In this document: positions 34,301-47,096 of the stretch, in pieces
Position numbering within the stretch: the stretch's first letter is position 1
How the letters are laid out: each line of letters starts with the position of its first letter
Source: Cryptomeria japonica
Lineage: Eukaryota > Streptophyta > Pinopsida > Cupressales > Cupressaceae
Assembly (NCBI RefSeq): GCF_030272615.1
Contig: NC_081411.1
Coordinates: 153,875,971-153,939,970 of the forward strand
DNA: 64,000 nucleotides
Reading direction: 5' to 3'
Notes under the pieces: generated by a model
Seen by the model: only the letters and a program-made list of their open reading frames with translations
Databases searched by the model: none
Told to the model about the DNA's origin: nothing
Program-made: the position numbers and the translations under genes

Positions 34301-37203
34301 AAGTGCGGGTATTCACTATTTTCAGTAGTGGAGTGTTCTTCAATGCCATTTACATGCCATCGGATGTAATGAGTTCTTTGAAGTTGTTTCCAATTTAGCA
34401 TAATTTCAACACTTGAGGTACCTATATGTAGAGGGATGTTGCGGAAAGGCTTGTACAAAAGCAATTCACTCCAACAAAAAGATTCAAAAGAACTGTCATC
34501 TTCTGCAAGTAAGGATTTTAACTAGGGGAAGACATTTACAATCGCTGCTAGCTTTCTTTTTTTCCATTTACTTGATTTGTGTTGTTGGTTGTATGTATAT
34601 TGTTGGGCTGAATGAAGCAATGTTAGGTTTGATAACTCGGATGGTCTTTTCATGTAATTAGAAATGAAAGAAATGCATGTCTGAGAAGCTTCATACAGTT
34701 TATTATACGCTGGAAGATCTTTTTTCCAACATTGAGGGTGACAAATTGGCGTGTGTAGGAGATCAAGGGGAGTTTGAGCAGCATATGGTAAGTTTCCTGA
34801 GCACTAATGTCCCTATCAGCAATAATGCCCATCATAAATCTTTGATATGCTAAGAGAATTGTATCTTCTGAATTTGTTGATCCAACAATTTGTTTTAATG
34901 TCAGTATAGCTCTCTGATTTGCGTTCAGTTTTTTATGCGTATTTAGAGGTATATCGGATAACTACCTTTTTTGAGCAGATAGCCTGACAATCAACATTAG
35001 CCCTCCATATGGCTAGCATCATTGGGTTGTGAATATTGAGTCAACTATCATTCCTTGTTGGTTTGTAGGATGGGCTATTATTATGGTCTATTGTCAATGA
35101 TGAGTTTTGTTGTTAAGTCCAAGGTGCTTTGTATCGACATTCAAGAGTTGCATTGTTCTTTTTCAAGCAAGTAAACTCTGAACACTTTGTATGTCATTGA
35201 ACAACATTCACCAATTCAGTGTAGTTTGTGCAAGGATCAGATCTAAAAATGACATATGTATTTGAAAGGCATGGATCTGAAATTGTAGGTGTATACTGCC
35301 TATTTGAGTGTTCTACTTCAGTGCGTGGATTCCATGATGTGATGTATTGGTCAAAGAAGGTTTTAATTGATTCAATGCTTTCATGATCAGCCCAATCAAG
35401 GTTGTCAATATTAGGTGCTTGTGGCAACCATAGAAAGCCATGAATGTGTGCAGAGCCTTGGTGTTGCCATTCATATATGTACCAATGGTCGATGGCATGC
35501 AATAGGTTGACAATCACTTCATCATGAAATATATGAAATCTTAGATGCAAGTATAAAGTTGTTATATGCATGTTAGTAACTAAATTCTCAATAGATTGTC
35601 TTCTACTAGGTTGTAAAGTATTTGAGTGTATTTTTGGAAATATTTTATGCAGGTCAGACCATTTTGTATCAGCTGACCTTAGCGTAAAGAAAAGAATTGG
35701 TGGTCCTAATTGTTCTATCATTGTGGTAATATCCCTACGATATTTTCTCCAAAATGCGTGTGTCGTGCAAGGAGGCAACATATCACATGATTTGTTTTGG
35801 TAATTCATTTGAAGGTGTGTTTTGTAAGTGCTCCCCCAGGGCATGAAGATTGACTGGAAGAGAATCTTCTAAATTTGTCTTTATAAAAATAGCAATTGAT
35901 TGTTGAGATCGATGCTTCATCATAAGATTGTAGATATAATATCTGAAACGGACATGCTGGCCAAATCTTTGATCATAATATTTTATTAAGTGCAAAGCAT
36001 ATTCATGCAAATGTACATGTTTTGTTCTATCTTGAAGTGGTAAAGCCAATCCATTAGGAAACAGTGTTGGGAATGTCATTGTAAGTAAACCTTCTGTATT
36101 GTACTCATTGATAGGTGATGAACTGATTTGTGGCCAAGGGACAACATTGTTGTTTCTACTATTCAAATGTAGGATTGTCTTGATTGCATCTAGTTCAGGC
36201 ATTGAGGATGGAAGTCATGGAATAAATGAAGTGTTTTCCATTACTTCTTTGGCATGGTTCATGTTGGCTACATCATCATTCTCTTGTATAGGTTCTTCTT
36301 GAGGTGTAGCTACTGAATGTAAAAATTCTGAAATGTCAGTATTGGATTCAAGCAATAGTTGTAGTGCATCTAGATCAATGACTACATCTTTATAGTATTG
36401 GTCATGGTGAATTTTTTAAGTCAATGCATTCATGATGTGATACCTATTAACATAACATTCATAAGTTAACCCTTCCAAATTAGTTCTATGGACAATAAGG
36501 ATTTCTAAATCTTGAATTTTTCATGGCAAGGACAAAGCAATTTCTGAAATATCTTGTGGGAAGTTAATTGTGTGACCTGAATATTTATATTGCCCTCCCC
36601 TTGCATGAGTAACTTGCAAAAAAGGAGCAATCCTTTCTATGAGCATTTCTTCTACTTGAGAAAGATACTTTAAAATATAAGGTTGCTCACCTAGGTCCAT
36701 ATTGTTTGATGAAGAGAAACGGTGAATTCCTCTCTGAGTAGAACATCTCATGCAAATAATTGCATGGTTCACATTTTTAATAATCATGCCCACATATATT
36801 TCTATACAAATAGAACATGCCTCCGTGAGCTCCAACATATCAATTCTTTTTCGAAAGTTAGATAATGTGTATAGGAATGTAGGAGTCTGCAGGGTGACCT
36901 CAGGAGCAATAGAATGTGTTTGGGGCACATTACTTGGCTGAGGGTCATTGGTTTCTATTTGTAATAGTGTGTGGGAGTCACTATCAAATGATTGGTGTGC
37001 ACATCGTTTCATTTTTCATTTGTTAGAAATATTGCCTCTATTCTTTGCATAGTAAGTTCTATTTGTTTGATTCCTCCTGGATTTGATGGCATCGCCTTGT
37101 TGGATGGAAGGTTCAATAGATATCTAGTAGTTGTAAGAGAACATGGGTGTGTTAGAATTCTAATAATTGAAGAGAGAAGGCATTGAAGCATGTATGACAG
37201 CAA
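31391..37203 (-). pseudogene. Helitron Rep/helicase, decayed
   Basis: Minus-strand segments follow the Helitron order. 36521-37012: Cys/His-rich N-terminal region (YVGMIIKNVNHAIICMRC, NNMDLGEQPYILKYL). 35783-36202 and 35194-35844: Helitron-like N and Rep domain, with the metal-binding HUH motif H-I-H at about 35440-35448 inside YEWQHQGSAHIHGFLWL. About 34650-34835: RDISAQETYHMLLKLPL. 33950-33975: Walker A G-T-T-G-T-G-K followed by a stop where Ser belongs. About 33700: Walker B LIDEMSFLG. 31699-32172 and 31391-31735: helicase motifs V-VI (NLWIEVGLVNGALGQI, TIHKSQGLTLDFAKIDIG, LSRVKS). Rep nicks and joins DNA in rolling-circle transposition and the PIF1-like helicase unwinds it. Several frameshifts and stops, plus a solo LTR at 32183-33372, inactivate it. 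Confidence 0.88.
32183..33372 (-). mobile_element. Solo LTR inside the Helitron helicase
   Basis: A 1190-bp insertion with TGTTAGG...GTAACA ends on the plus strand, flanked by a perfect GGGTT duplication (32178-32182 and 33373-33377). Removing it and one GGGTT brings the interrupted helicase back into a single frame across the junction. It shares a GAGGGGAGGGGTGAATCAGTAC-like 3' end with the LTRs at 43.8-45.2 kb and 49.7-50.9 kb. No internal region remains, as expected after recombination between two LTRs. Confidence 0.87.
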
Positions 37204-37229
37204 GCATACAGTTACTTTCTCTTGTTTTA

Positions 37230-37869
37230 ATGGAACTGCAAGAAATTCAAGGCATATACATAGGCATATAATATATATTTCTAAAGTTACATGTTTCTAT
37301 ATAGATAAATGCATGTGTATATATATGTACTTGAATATATATATACATGCATACATACATATGTACATGTATATATGTATGTATGTAAATACATTTATAA
37401 TTGCAGTGAGGCATATACATATATAAATACGTGTATATCTATATAAAGCTATGTAAGAACTATTATATGTTTTTGTGTGGATATTTTTTGGTGCATACAG
37501 ACGCTTTTGGATTGTTACATGTATCGTTTCCTTAAATCTTGTTCAAGTGGTAATCAGAAAGTTATAGCAACTGAAAACTGGTTAATTTAATCTATAATCT
37601 TCTTCTCTTTAGTTTCCTGGTCCTCATTTTGTTGTGAATTGTATTTTCTCTGCAAGACTTCAATTGATTAATGTTTACTTTGGTGAGCGCACACTTTACC
37701 TATGAGATTATTTGCCGAAGTCATTATTGAAATATATATACATAGATATATAATTATATATACATAGAGATGTATGTATATATATACATATCAATGAAAT
37801 ATGTGTATATTTGTATACATAGATATGAACATATATAAATACATGTATATATATAACTGTATAACTATG

Positions 37870-37948
<79 letters not shown>

Positions 37949-39110
37949 TTCTATATTTGGTATTTTGTTTATAACTTTGGCTACGACAACATTTGGAGAA
38001 AGTGATTATGGATATATATTGATGCATAAATACATATTTATACATACATATAGATGTATGTATAAATATGCACATGTATAAATACATATCAATAAAAAAA
38101 GTGTATATCTAATTTTATTCTATTTTGTTTTCCGGTCCTCACTTCCCGTGAATTGTTTTTGCTTTGTAAGGTTCAAATTAATAGTAATTAGTTTGTTGAG
38201 TGTATGGTTCTACTGCGAGACCATTTTGAGAAAGTGATTATGGATGTGGATATATGGATACATATATATTTATATACACATACTGATGTAAGTATAAATA
38301 TGCATATGTATATATATACACATATATACATATACATACATGTATATGTATATGTATAGGTATACATATACATATACATATACATATGTATATGTATACA
38401 TATACATATACATATACATGTATATATATGTATATATATATATACATATATATACATATGTATACATATGTATATATATATACATATATATACATATGTA
38501 TATATATATATATATACATATATATACATATACATACATATATAGACATATATATATATATATAAATATATATAAAATATATATATGTATATGTATATGT
38601 ATGTATACATATATACATGTGTATATACATATACACATATATGTGTATATATATATGTATGTATACATATACGCATGTATATATGTGTATATGTATATAT
38701 GTATACATACATATATGTATACAGTATACATATGTATACATATGTATACATACATACATATATATATATATATATGTATGTATGTATACATATATGTATG
38801 TATGTATACATATATGTATGTATGTATACATATATGTATGTATAAATATATGTATGTATACATATATACATGTGTATATGTACAGACACATATATACATG
38901 TGTATATGTACAGACACATATATACATGTGTATATGTATATACACATATATACACATATATATGTGTGTGTGTATGGAAATATGTTGAAATCTTTACAGA
39001 TAGATATGCACATATATAAATACATATATATATGTATATAAGTATATATTTTTGTATATATATTTATTTAGAGATACTTATATATATATACATATCTATA
39101 TAATGTAACT
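37230..39110. repeat. Large compound microsatellite field
   Basis: About 1.9 kb dominated by ATAC, TATG, TA and ACATAT words in long alternating tracts, with a pure TA run at about 37876-37945. Interspersed unique-looking islands at 37500-37720 and 37960-38240 are copies of the repeat also seen at 45.3-46.4 kb. It lies between the Helitron Rep/helicase and RPA genes. Confidence 0.93.
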
Positions 39111-39149
39111 TCTATATAGAAATATGCATAATTATGTTTATATCATAGA

Positions 39150-39370
39150 AAAAAACAGAGCAATTAAAGCAAAAAATGCAAGGAAAGAAAGGAATAGAAA
39201 AGTGCGGTGACTTTGTAGAAGCATCATAGACAAAGAAAATAATTGAAGGAAAATTTGCAACGAATGAAAGGAATAGAAAACTGCAATCTTTAGATAAATG
39301 TAAATATGTAATTCTACATAAGCTAACTAATATTTTCTAGTGTTCCCAAAATATGAATAGTAAGTACTTA
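39150..39370. repeat. Dispersed repeat shared with the small Helitron
   Basis: Sequence containing GACTTTGTAGAAGCATCATA, TAAATATGTAA and GTTCCCAAAATAT matches 20320-20460 in the same orientation and order. In the small Helitron this block sits near the 3' end. Confidence 0.7.
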
Positions 39371-40045
39371 TATATGGAAGAAATCTCAAGGAAATCAAAT
39401 TTATTCTACAAGGCAACTAACCAACATAGATGAGTATGTAGTCAAACATATTGTGCAATGCAGTGACGAGTACTTCTGGAAGAGTTTAAAACCTTGTATA
39501 TTTAGAAGTCCATGTACATATGTATTTATCTATATGCAGACATGCACATTCTTAGCATTGAATATGTGATTGCAGATATAAATATACACATGGTTGTATG
39601 CATTTAAAAATATGTAAGCATAGATGCATATTGTAGATAGGATTTTTCTATTATAACATCTATGCATACATAAATGGACTAATTTTAATTGTAATATGAT
39701 GTGCAAAACTAATAAGAATGACAAAAGGAAAGTATTGCAAAGAAATAACTATCAACGATTAAATGCAAGCAATTATACATGTAAGACATATATATATATA
39801 TATATATATAGGTACTTGGCCATTCATAGAAATTAACCGTGCATATATGTAAATACAATTATTCCAACATATAAAGAAAGGTGTACATAACGTAGGATTG
39901 AAAGGAAAAGAGACAAGGTTATTAAAATATACAAATGTACAACTATCTATAGGATTGTACTAATATAAAATATGTAAAATTTGAAATGTAATAAGTATTG
40001 TATGAAGTGAAAGCATTGTAATTAGGTAGGAGGTCTAGTATAGGG
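39371..40045. other. No gene recognised
   Basis: AT-rich sequence downstream of the RPA gene on the minus strand, with a TA run at 39790-39812. It may contain the 3' flank of the RPA gene. Confidence 0.4.
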
Positions 40046-42315
40046 TTAAGCTTGTGCAGAAAGGCAAGCAATCTCTGTAAGTAAAGCATTGCAATCAGTT
40101 TTATAATCAACAGAGCAGATTTTGTTGATTGTAACCTTCATCTTAGGTTTAGAGTTGTATGTGTCAGTAGAAACTGGTAGAGTGAATGAGTAGCGATGTG
40201 AAATAAGTGTATTAATGACAAAACAAGGTGTTTGTGTTGTCATGGCATCATTTTGCAGTGTGTAAAGTTCTTTTGCAGTTTTCTTTATCAAATCAATTGC
40301 CACCTCATCAAAAGTAATTGCCCAAATAGTTCTTGTTGTATCTTGCAGTTTCATTAGTAAAAGGTAATTGTAATTGCACTCTGCCATGGTCATTTCACAT
40401 CTAGGACAAAACCATGAATCATCAACCTGCTGAGTGCATTTTTTTAACAAGGTTTTCCATTTACTCAGTGGACAAGCTGCGTAATAGAAAGTTTATCCGT
40501 TACATTCACAAATCTCAAAACAGCCAGTAAAGTGGTTTGAATTGTTTCTGGTTTGACACTCATGCATTCACAGATTGATGAAATAGTCATCCTAGTGTAT
40601 TTTCCATCAATCTGAGTAAATCCTCCAGAGAAATCCTGAGAATGCAATAGAAGACATCCTCATAGCATGAGGGGTTATGCCTCTGGGAAAGTAGGATTAA
40701 TATGTAATGTTGTTGCAGATGTCATATTGACAACCTTCCCATTAAAGTACCCTACATGAACATTGCATACAGCAAGTATAAGAACACCATCAGGTGTTAA
40801 CATATTTTTTAAATCATGTCCTCTTTGTTCTAATGTTGGACCCCACAAATTGACATCAATTGTTGAACCAAGGAGATCATTAATTTTAACAACTCGCTTC
40901 TTTGTTTCACTGCCATCCTTCCTATGGATTGCAATGGCATCTCCAACATATACAACAACACCAATGATGTCAACTAATGTATTATTAGTTAGTTGAACCA
41001 CTTTGTTAATAGGGGTGAAAGGGGAGCGGGTTTGAGCCATTTCATCATCATGGGTGCAGTGTTTTAATATTGAAGCATCAGATAGGATGATCTCTAAATG
41101 GTTGTTTAATTTATTGTATCTTTTGTTTGCCTCCTTAATGGACCCTTTATAAATAACATAGTGAGCACCTACCTCCACACTATCAGAATGTAGTTGAGCT
41201 ATTTGATCAAAACATGTAACCCTAACTTCACAACCCTTAGTGTCCACAATGTCAAAGTTGAAGATGTGGTCATTCTTGGTAGGTGTACTATATGACCATA
41301 TTGGTTGTTTGTAAGTAACTTTTTCTTTGATTGTCCATTTGTTTTGGTAGGGATTTAAACTTTTGATAGGGCTTATATTATCCGAGGTCATACTTTGTGG
41401 GGATGGTAATGCAGCAGCAAACTAAAGGGAACGTTTAGAGGATGATGGTGTTTCTTGGCTCATAATTTTTGGTTGTTGTTCTTTGAACAGGTATGTAGGT
41501 TTACCAAATAATTGACAGTCACTTTGTTTGATCTACAAACTAAGTATTATAATAGTCATGTAAAATGAAAAGAGTTTTGTTTAAGTTTATATGGATTGTA
41601 TCTCTAAATGATTTAATATCAAAGTAGGATATTGTATTTAATAAACATAGTATATTTCCTACCTTGTGTTCCATACATATCTGCAAGTATAACTTGACAA
41701 TAGAACTATCGAGCCTATTTTTAGAGCATCTGAATCTATCAGATCTGCATACTTAGAAGGCAAAATTGCTAGTTGCATGTTTGTGCCATCAGACAACACT
41801 AGTTTATATTTGTCTATGTCATATTTGGTACCCTCCATTTTCTGGAATGACAAAACTTGGAGTAATGCTGAAGGAAGCTCATCACCAGCATTGATAGATT
41901 GAATTGCACATGGGGTGGGGGCACAGTCTTTGGCAAGTTCCTACAAAAAGATAATATCAACATTGAAGACTTAATATGAAGGGGTACTAAGACATATATC
42001 TAATTATTCCTTCAAGTATAGTTTAGTGTTTTGGAGTGTATGCAATTAAAGAATTTAAAACCATTAAATGTCGCAACGATAAAAAATATGTATCAATTAC
42101 AGAATGCTTAACTATATTTGTGTATGTTAGAAAATAGGGTGCATGTCAAAATGGAAGGGATGGAATCAATATACAATGTCTTATGAAAGAGGGATGTTAT
42201 GAAAGTAATGACAACAAAGTTGCGGTTTTGAAAAGGTAGGATGTATTAGCTTACCGAAGTATCCATTGAGAGTTGTTGTGTAGATTCAAAGGTAGCTGAT
42301 GGAGACAACATTTTG
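40046..42315 (-). pseudogene. Helitron-associated replication protein A (RPA1-like) gene
   Basis: The minus strand shows an exon-intron gene. Exon 1 (about 42256-42315) starts MLSPSATFESTQQ and ends at a GTAAGC donor. Exon 2 (about 41664-41940) follows a TTTTTGTAG acceptor, reads an RPA70 N-terminal-like domain (YKLVLSDGTNMQLAILPSKY) and ends before GTAGGA. Exon 3 starts near 41533 after TTTGTAG and carries OB folds (40675-41391: VTCFDQIAQLHSDSVEVGAHY, NDLLGSTIDVNLWG). The C-terminal zinc-binding fold follows at 40046-40450 (CPLS upstream, then DDSWFCPRCEMTMAECNYNYLL). Stops and frameshifts near 41430, 40670 and 40450 break it. RPA binds single-stranded DNA. Plant Helitrons commonly carry such genes next to Rep/helicase. 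Confidence 0.82.
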
Positions 42316-43284
42316 GGTTGAGTTCTTTAAATTTGAGAGGAATGGCAGCACTAAACGTGCATGGCAGTACAAATTATTTATAAACAATTATAATTTTTAG
42401 TACATATACGTTTAATTTATTGTACAGATTGTCCTGAAATAAAGCTATTGATAGGTAAAGATTTGTTCATAAATGAATAACTTAGTCAGATGGAAATAAT
42501 TTTGCGTCTTTGAATAAAATTACATAAAAGAAGGCAGTTCCATTTGCAAAGAAGAGAGATGTACATTTCAAGAGAAGGATAATTTACCTGATTTTTAGTG
42601 TACAAATAGTTTTAGTTTCAGTCTGAGGAAAGGAGTGTTGTCGTCTGGACTGGTATATTGCCTTGCAGAATAAAGTTGATTTTGATCCTATTATGACATT
42701 TGAAATATCCTTATTAGAAGTCTTTGAACGACATAATGGATTGAGAAATTTTGTGTTGAGGATAAGTATCTAACTAAACCCTAGTGAATCAGAAAGTTGT
42801 ACACCAAAAATAATGGACAATTTGAAGTCTGTTATTTCTTCTTCTTTTTTTCTCAATCAGATGATATAGATTCTGAAATACAATAAAGAACTTTGTTAAT
42901 TGCATCTGAGGTTTCATACGAATGTATTTTGACCAACTATAAATGTTATCCTGTTGTAATTTTAACACGATTTATAATGTTTGCAATGTAAAGGGCCATT
43001 GTAAATTTCAATACACATATGAATGCATTTAGGTGTTCATCAGAATGGAACAGGAGGAAACTGGAAAAAAAAATAGTGTAAACAAAAGTAAAACTGAATG
43101 AACATTTTGGTGCATGGATATTTCTATTATATTACTTGTAAAAGGCACAGCAATACAAAAAATCACAGTACCAATTTATGATTGACACATATAAGAATCG
43201 AGTACGAAGAGCATGAAGATTACTTTGAATCTCAAAATATAATCAAAATAAGAAGTAAACTGACGAAAGAGTGACTAATTAAAT

Positions 43285-43628
43285 ATAGGCAGTATCTACC
43301 CATGCAACCCATCCAAGTTGATTATCATTCCACTTAAGCATCTTGTCTCCTACCTCAAAAACACCTAGTGGATCTATCAACTGTTCAGGAGTTAGTATAG
43401 GAAGAGGGCATAATTTGACTTTTTTAATAGTATCATCATTATTGTCCATACTGGAATGGTGGAAACAGGAGTGGCAGGAATAGGAGGAGGGGTTCTTAAC
43501 TTCTTGTCCATATTGTGTTCAAGCTGATAAATCAGCTTTCTGAGGTTCTCCTTTATCTTGTTTATCTCTTGCAATAGCTTCCTCACGATACTGTTAATGT
43601 CCTCTCTTTCTTTCATCACTCTATTCAT
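43285..43628 (-). CDS. Small unrecognised gene upstream of the RPA gene
   Basis: On the minus strand a 78-residue frame starts MNRVMKEREDINSIVRKLLQ with strong coiled-coil character, then a Pro-rich hinge (RTPPPIPATP). In a neighbouring frame, from about 43450 to 43287, the sequence continues LCPLPILTPEQLIDPLGVFE and WNDNQLGWVAWVDTAYI to a stop. Either one frameshift or a short intron (a GTATGG donor-like site is at the switch) joins the two. The second half looks like a small beta domain. It lies on the same strand as, and about 1 kb upstream of, the RPA gene, so it may be Helitron cargo or an accessory gene. Function unknown. Confidence 0.4.
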
Positions 43629-43779
43629 TGTAAAATTTTGATTGAATTAATGTGGCTCTATTCTGTGAGAACCATCAACTGAAAATAAATCATTAAAAAA
43701 TTTAATACAGGAGAAAAAGCCAGCCAATGCAAAAGTAAAACAAAACTGATGAATAATGACGAACAACAAATACCCTAAC

Positions 43780-45189
43780 TAGTACTAAGAGGGGAGGGGG
43801 GTGAATCAGTACATACAAAAACTTTTCTGCAACTTATCAAGTTAAAATAATGCTAACCGGTTGTCTTCATTATTGAACTTAACCATGGAAATACCGGTTA
43901 AATACAATAAGACTTCAGACAACATAAACCGATAAAACTAAACACTTCAAATACATTCAATACTTGATAACTACTTCACCCATAAACATATGCATGTGGT
44001 ATATCAGCAATACCATAGCCATTATCTCTGCATGCATAATTACTCAAACAAAGAATGCTTAATCATCACATGAAAAATGCACAACTCATGACACACATAT
44101 TTTTCACATGGAAACCCAAATGGGAAAAACCACGGTGGGGATGAATAACTACAAGCTTGTTTTGAGCTCTTTTGAAGCTTGCTCTGTTAGGAGCCTAGTT
44201 CGGTTAAAGAATTTACAATAAGGTTCTCCTAGGAGTCGATCCTGTTAAAGATCACCCAGTTAAGGGATGGCTATATACCCTATTAAAGGTTGAAACCCTA
44301 TGAAAGGTTACCTTGCTAGAGGATTTAAAGAACTCAATGAACTTGAGTCACCTAGTTAGAGGATTTACAATAAGCCTGTTAAAGCTACCCGGTAAAGGGA
44401 TTTTCCTTCTGTTGAAATGGTTAGAAGACAATAGGTAAAACTCTGATCTGATAATAGCACTATATGCTAAGGCAGATCCTTTTCAGTTCCTCTACTCTAT
44501 AATCACACTCTGCAGTTTTCACTCACTAATCTAGCAAGTATCTCATCACTCGGATACATACACAACTTTTGCCAACAACTTAGAATAACAAACATCATCG
44601 ACCTTATAGACAACAATTAGGTCGGTAACATAAACCCTAAGCATCTTAGGTTTACAATTACAAGCGGTCTGATCCTAACTGTCCAAACACATTTCATAGA
44701 ATGAAACAATCTCAAACAAATCACAAGTCATTTTGCATCGTCCATTCTTCACCGCACATAGAAATCAGTAACCCATCACGCTTTCTTCTCATACTGCTAA
44801 GAAAAATGTTCATTCCTGAGGTAGACATTTAATGCAGTCAATCTTCACATGCAAGATCCTCAAGGAAATCCTTCACGTGCACAAAACTGATGTGGCATCT
44901 CGATCTCATCCTTATTTCTTAGCTAACTCATCACAAAATATCATCAGTTGCATCGCACAAGCTATATTGCCAAATCGGAAACCCTAAAGTTGAGACTACC
45001 AACCGGTAGTCACACTTAGTGAAACCCTGACACCGGTTCACTACATCTCTTCATACCAGTTCTCCAACTTGATCATCAATAACAACTTCTTCCCAATATT
45101 CATACCAGTTGACCTATACTTATTGACATCAATGACAACATATATTATCATCATATGCCAACAATCTATCATATCATCATATGCCAACA
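43780..45189 (-). mobile_element. LTR, probably solo, related to element B
   Basis: On the minus strand it starts TGTTGGCATATGATGAT (a partial duplicate of this start lies 27 bp inside) and ends in CACCCCCCTCTTAGTAC, matching the two ends of the LTR at 49695. GGGAAAAACCACGGTGGGG and repeated CCTGTTAAAG-like words are also shared. I could not find a clean 5-bp target duplication, so the exact left end is uncertain. No internal region is attached. Confidence 0.68.
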
Positions 45190-45249
45190 AAAACATTATT
45201 GAAAAATGCAAATAAGAATTAACTCAATGCTCACAAGAACCATTAAAGT

Positions 45250-46400
45250 AAAACATAAACAATTGAAAACTTGCAGGCTAGGAAGAATTTAGACGAAAAT
45301 GAGGACCGAAAACAAAAGAGAAGAAAATTACAGAAATGAATTTCATTTAATAAATTATACATTTACTTTACATTACAAGAACACTGAAATTAGAGATGAT
45401 CCTTACATTCAGTAAATTACAAACTCGGTTAATATTACAGAAGGAAATGTCATCTAGGTGGTCAAAACATTATACCTCGATGAGCTCTAGACAACCTATT
45501 GTAGGCGATCTAAATGATGCACCTCAACAAATCTCGTTTTGCAATCAACAAATTTACTCCACAGGCAGTTAAAGACAACAAACAGGAAAGGAAATCATAA
45601 TAAATGTAAACTAAATAATTATCAATGATTGCTAATAAATTAAATGTACAAGTTATCATGTAATGAGAACAATGTCTTTGTCTTATAATGGGTACTTACT
45701 GTATCGTATTGTGTTTTTCTTAGAATCTTAAGTGTTAATTTTGGTTTATTGATTATTAATTAAGTAATTTTTTTTATATTCATTGCAAAAATAGACTGTT
45801 TGGTTAACAAGGAAATTACTATGGTATGTCACAGACTTGCTGATACTAAAAGGAATACACATAAGCAGTATACACATAAAGGGACCAGCAAACAAAGGAG
45901 CAGAAAATTGCAGATTATGATTAAAGAGTTAAAAAAAGTCACCTACAAAAGTTGTAATGCATTCACCAAATGTAGAAAATGGCAAATTAAGGTTAATCGG
46001 TTTTTCACTTAAACCATAATGAACTAAAAATTTAGAAAATCAAAACAATTCATGGGTAAATGAGGTGTAGAAAATAAAACAAAAGAAAACGACAGATTAG
46101 TGTTAACCACTTTTCATTAGCAATCACTTACTCTTTGTAAACCTCAATCAATCGAAAACTTGCAGAATAAATCAACCGAAAATAAAACAGAAGAAAATTG
46201 TAGATTAAGATTAACTAGTTTTCATCACCCATCACTTACCAATCGCTAACCCCCAAATAATTGAAATGTTGCAGAGCAAAAGCAATTCACGGAAAAATGA
46301 GGACAGGAAAAGTAAACACAAGGAAATGACAAATTAGGGTTAACCAGTATTCATTTCCTTTCATTTACCGATCAATAAATGTCTCAAATTCATGCAATAC
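45250..46400. repeat. Degenerate tandem repeat, unit about 110-130 bp
   Basis: Units share ACTTGCAG, a CAATTCACGGAAAAATGAGGAC-like core, AAACAAAAGAAAAT and AGATTAAGGTTAACCAGTTTTCAT. At least four copies are recognisable at about 45270, 46030, 46140 and 46270. Copies in the opposite orientation lie at about 37560-37660 and 38100-38170. Confidence 0.65.
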
Positions 46401-47096
46401 ACATGGCACAATCTAAACCAAAATGGACTTGCCCACATGTCGTTGCCCTGAAAACTTGACATTAACCGGGAAAAAGTTGTCGACCAATGGAAGCCATAAT
46501 TATCAGAATGTCTTACACTTTGGCAGGCAAAAGGTCCTACTAAAAGCCTATCAGCTTAATTTAAAAAGATTAATTCGAACATGTTTTAGTCTGTTTTCGT
46601 AGAGTTCAGCTCTAAGCATCTTCTACTCTTAAAATGTCTTTTACTTTTTCATTTTCCTTGCACATAAAGAAAGGAGGCAAAAGTGAGGCCATGGGGGCTA
46701 CCTGCAACTTTCATTGTAAATTCTATGGAACAGCATTATTATAAATGGAAGTAAATTATGTTTTTAATATTATTTGTGGCAAATTGATTGAATTTAGATT
46801 AAATAGTTTTTTAAATAATATTTTAAATTTAAAATGTTTATTAAACAAGTCATAATATGATTTTTTCATTCACATTTTTTTAGAGTGTAAGAACATCTTT
46901 TCTCGTTTGGTTTTATATGATTTTCTAAACCTTTAGAATGAACATCGATCAATATGATAGATGTCCAGTTGATTGTTAAGAATTTTTGTTCTAGAGTTTT
47001 CCTCTAGAGAGTGCAGAGAGTTATTACATTTGACAAAAAAATGATGCAGTAATAGTAAGTCATTTTAAAGTTTTTTTTTTCCGTTCAGATTGAAAT
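46400..47096. other. No gene recognised
   Basis: AT-rich sequence with no motif-bearing frame. It could contain the 5' end of the Helitron, but I could not identify a TC terminus with confidence. Confidence 0.4.

Noticed and set aside
38188-39041. Long overlapping frames (up to 255 residues) on both strands
   Set aside because: They are read-throughs of ATAC/TATG microsatellites and consist of Tyr, Ile, His, Met, Val and Cys repeats. The same applies to 18586-19018, 19352-19708, 37791-38087, 47842-48127 and 48745-49231.
43780-45194. A clean 5-bp target duplication for the LTR at 43.8-45.2 kb
   Set aside because: Candidate flanks (for example AAAAC on the right) have no match on the left, so I left the exact border open.
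46500-47000. A 5' TC terminus for the large Helitron
   Set aside because: Several A-TC positions exist, but none is supported by a shared terminal sequence with the 20.2-kb Helitron.
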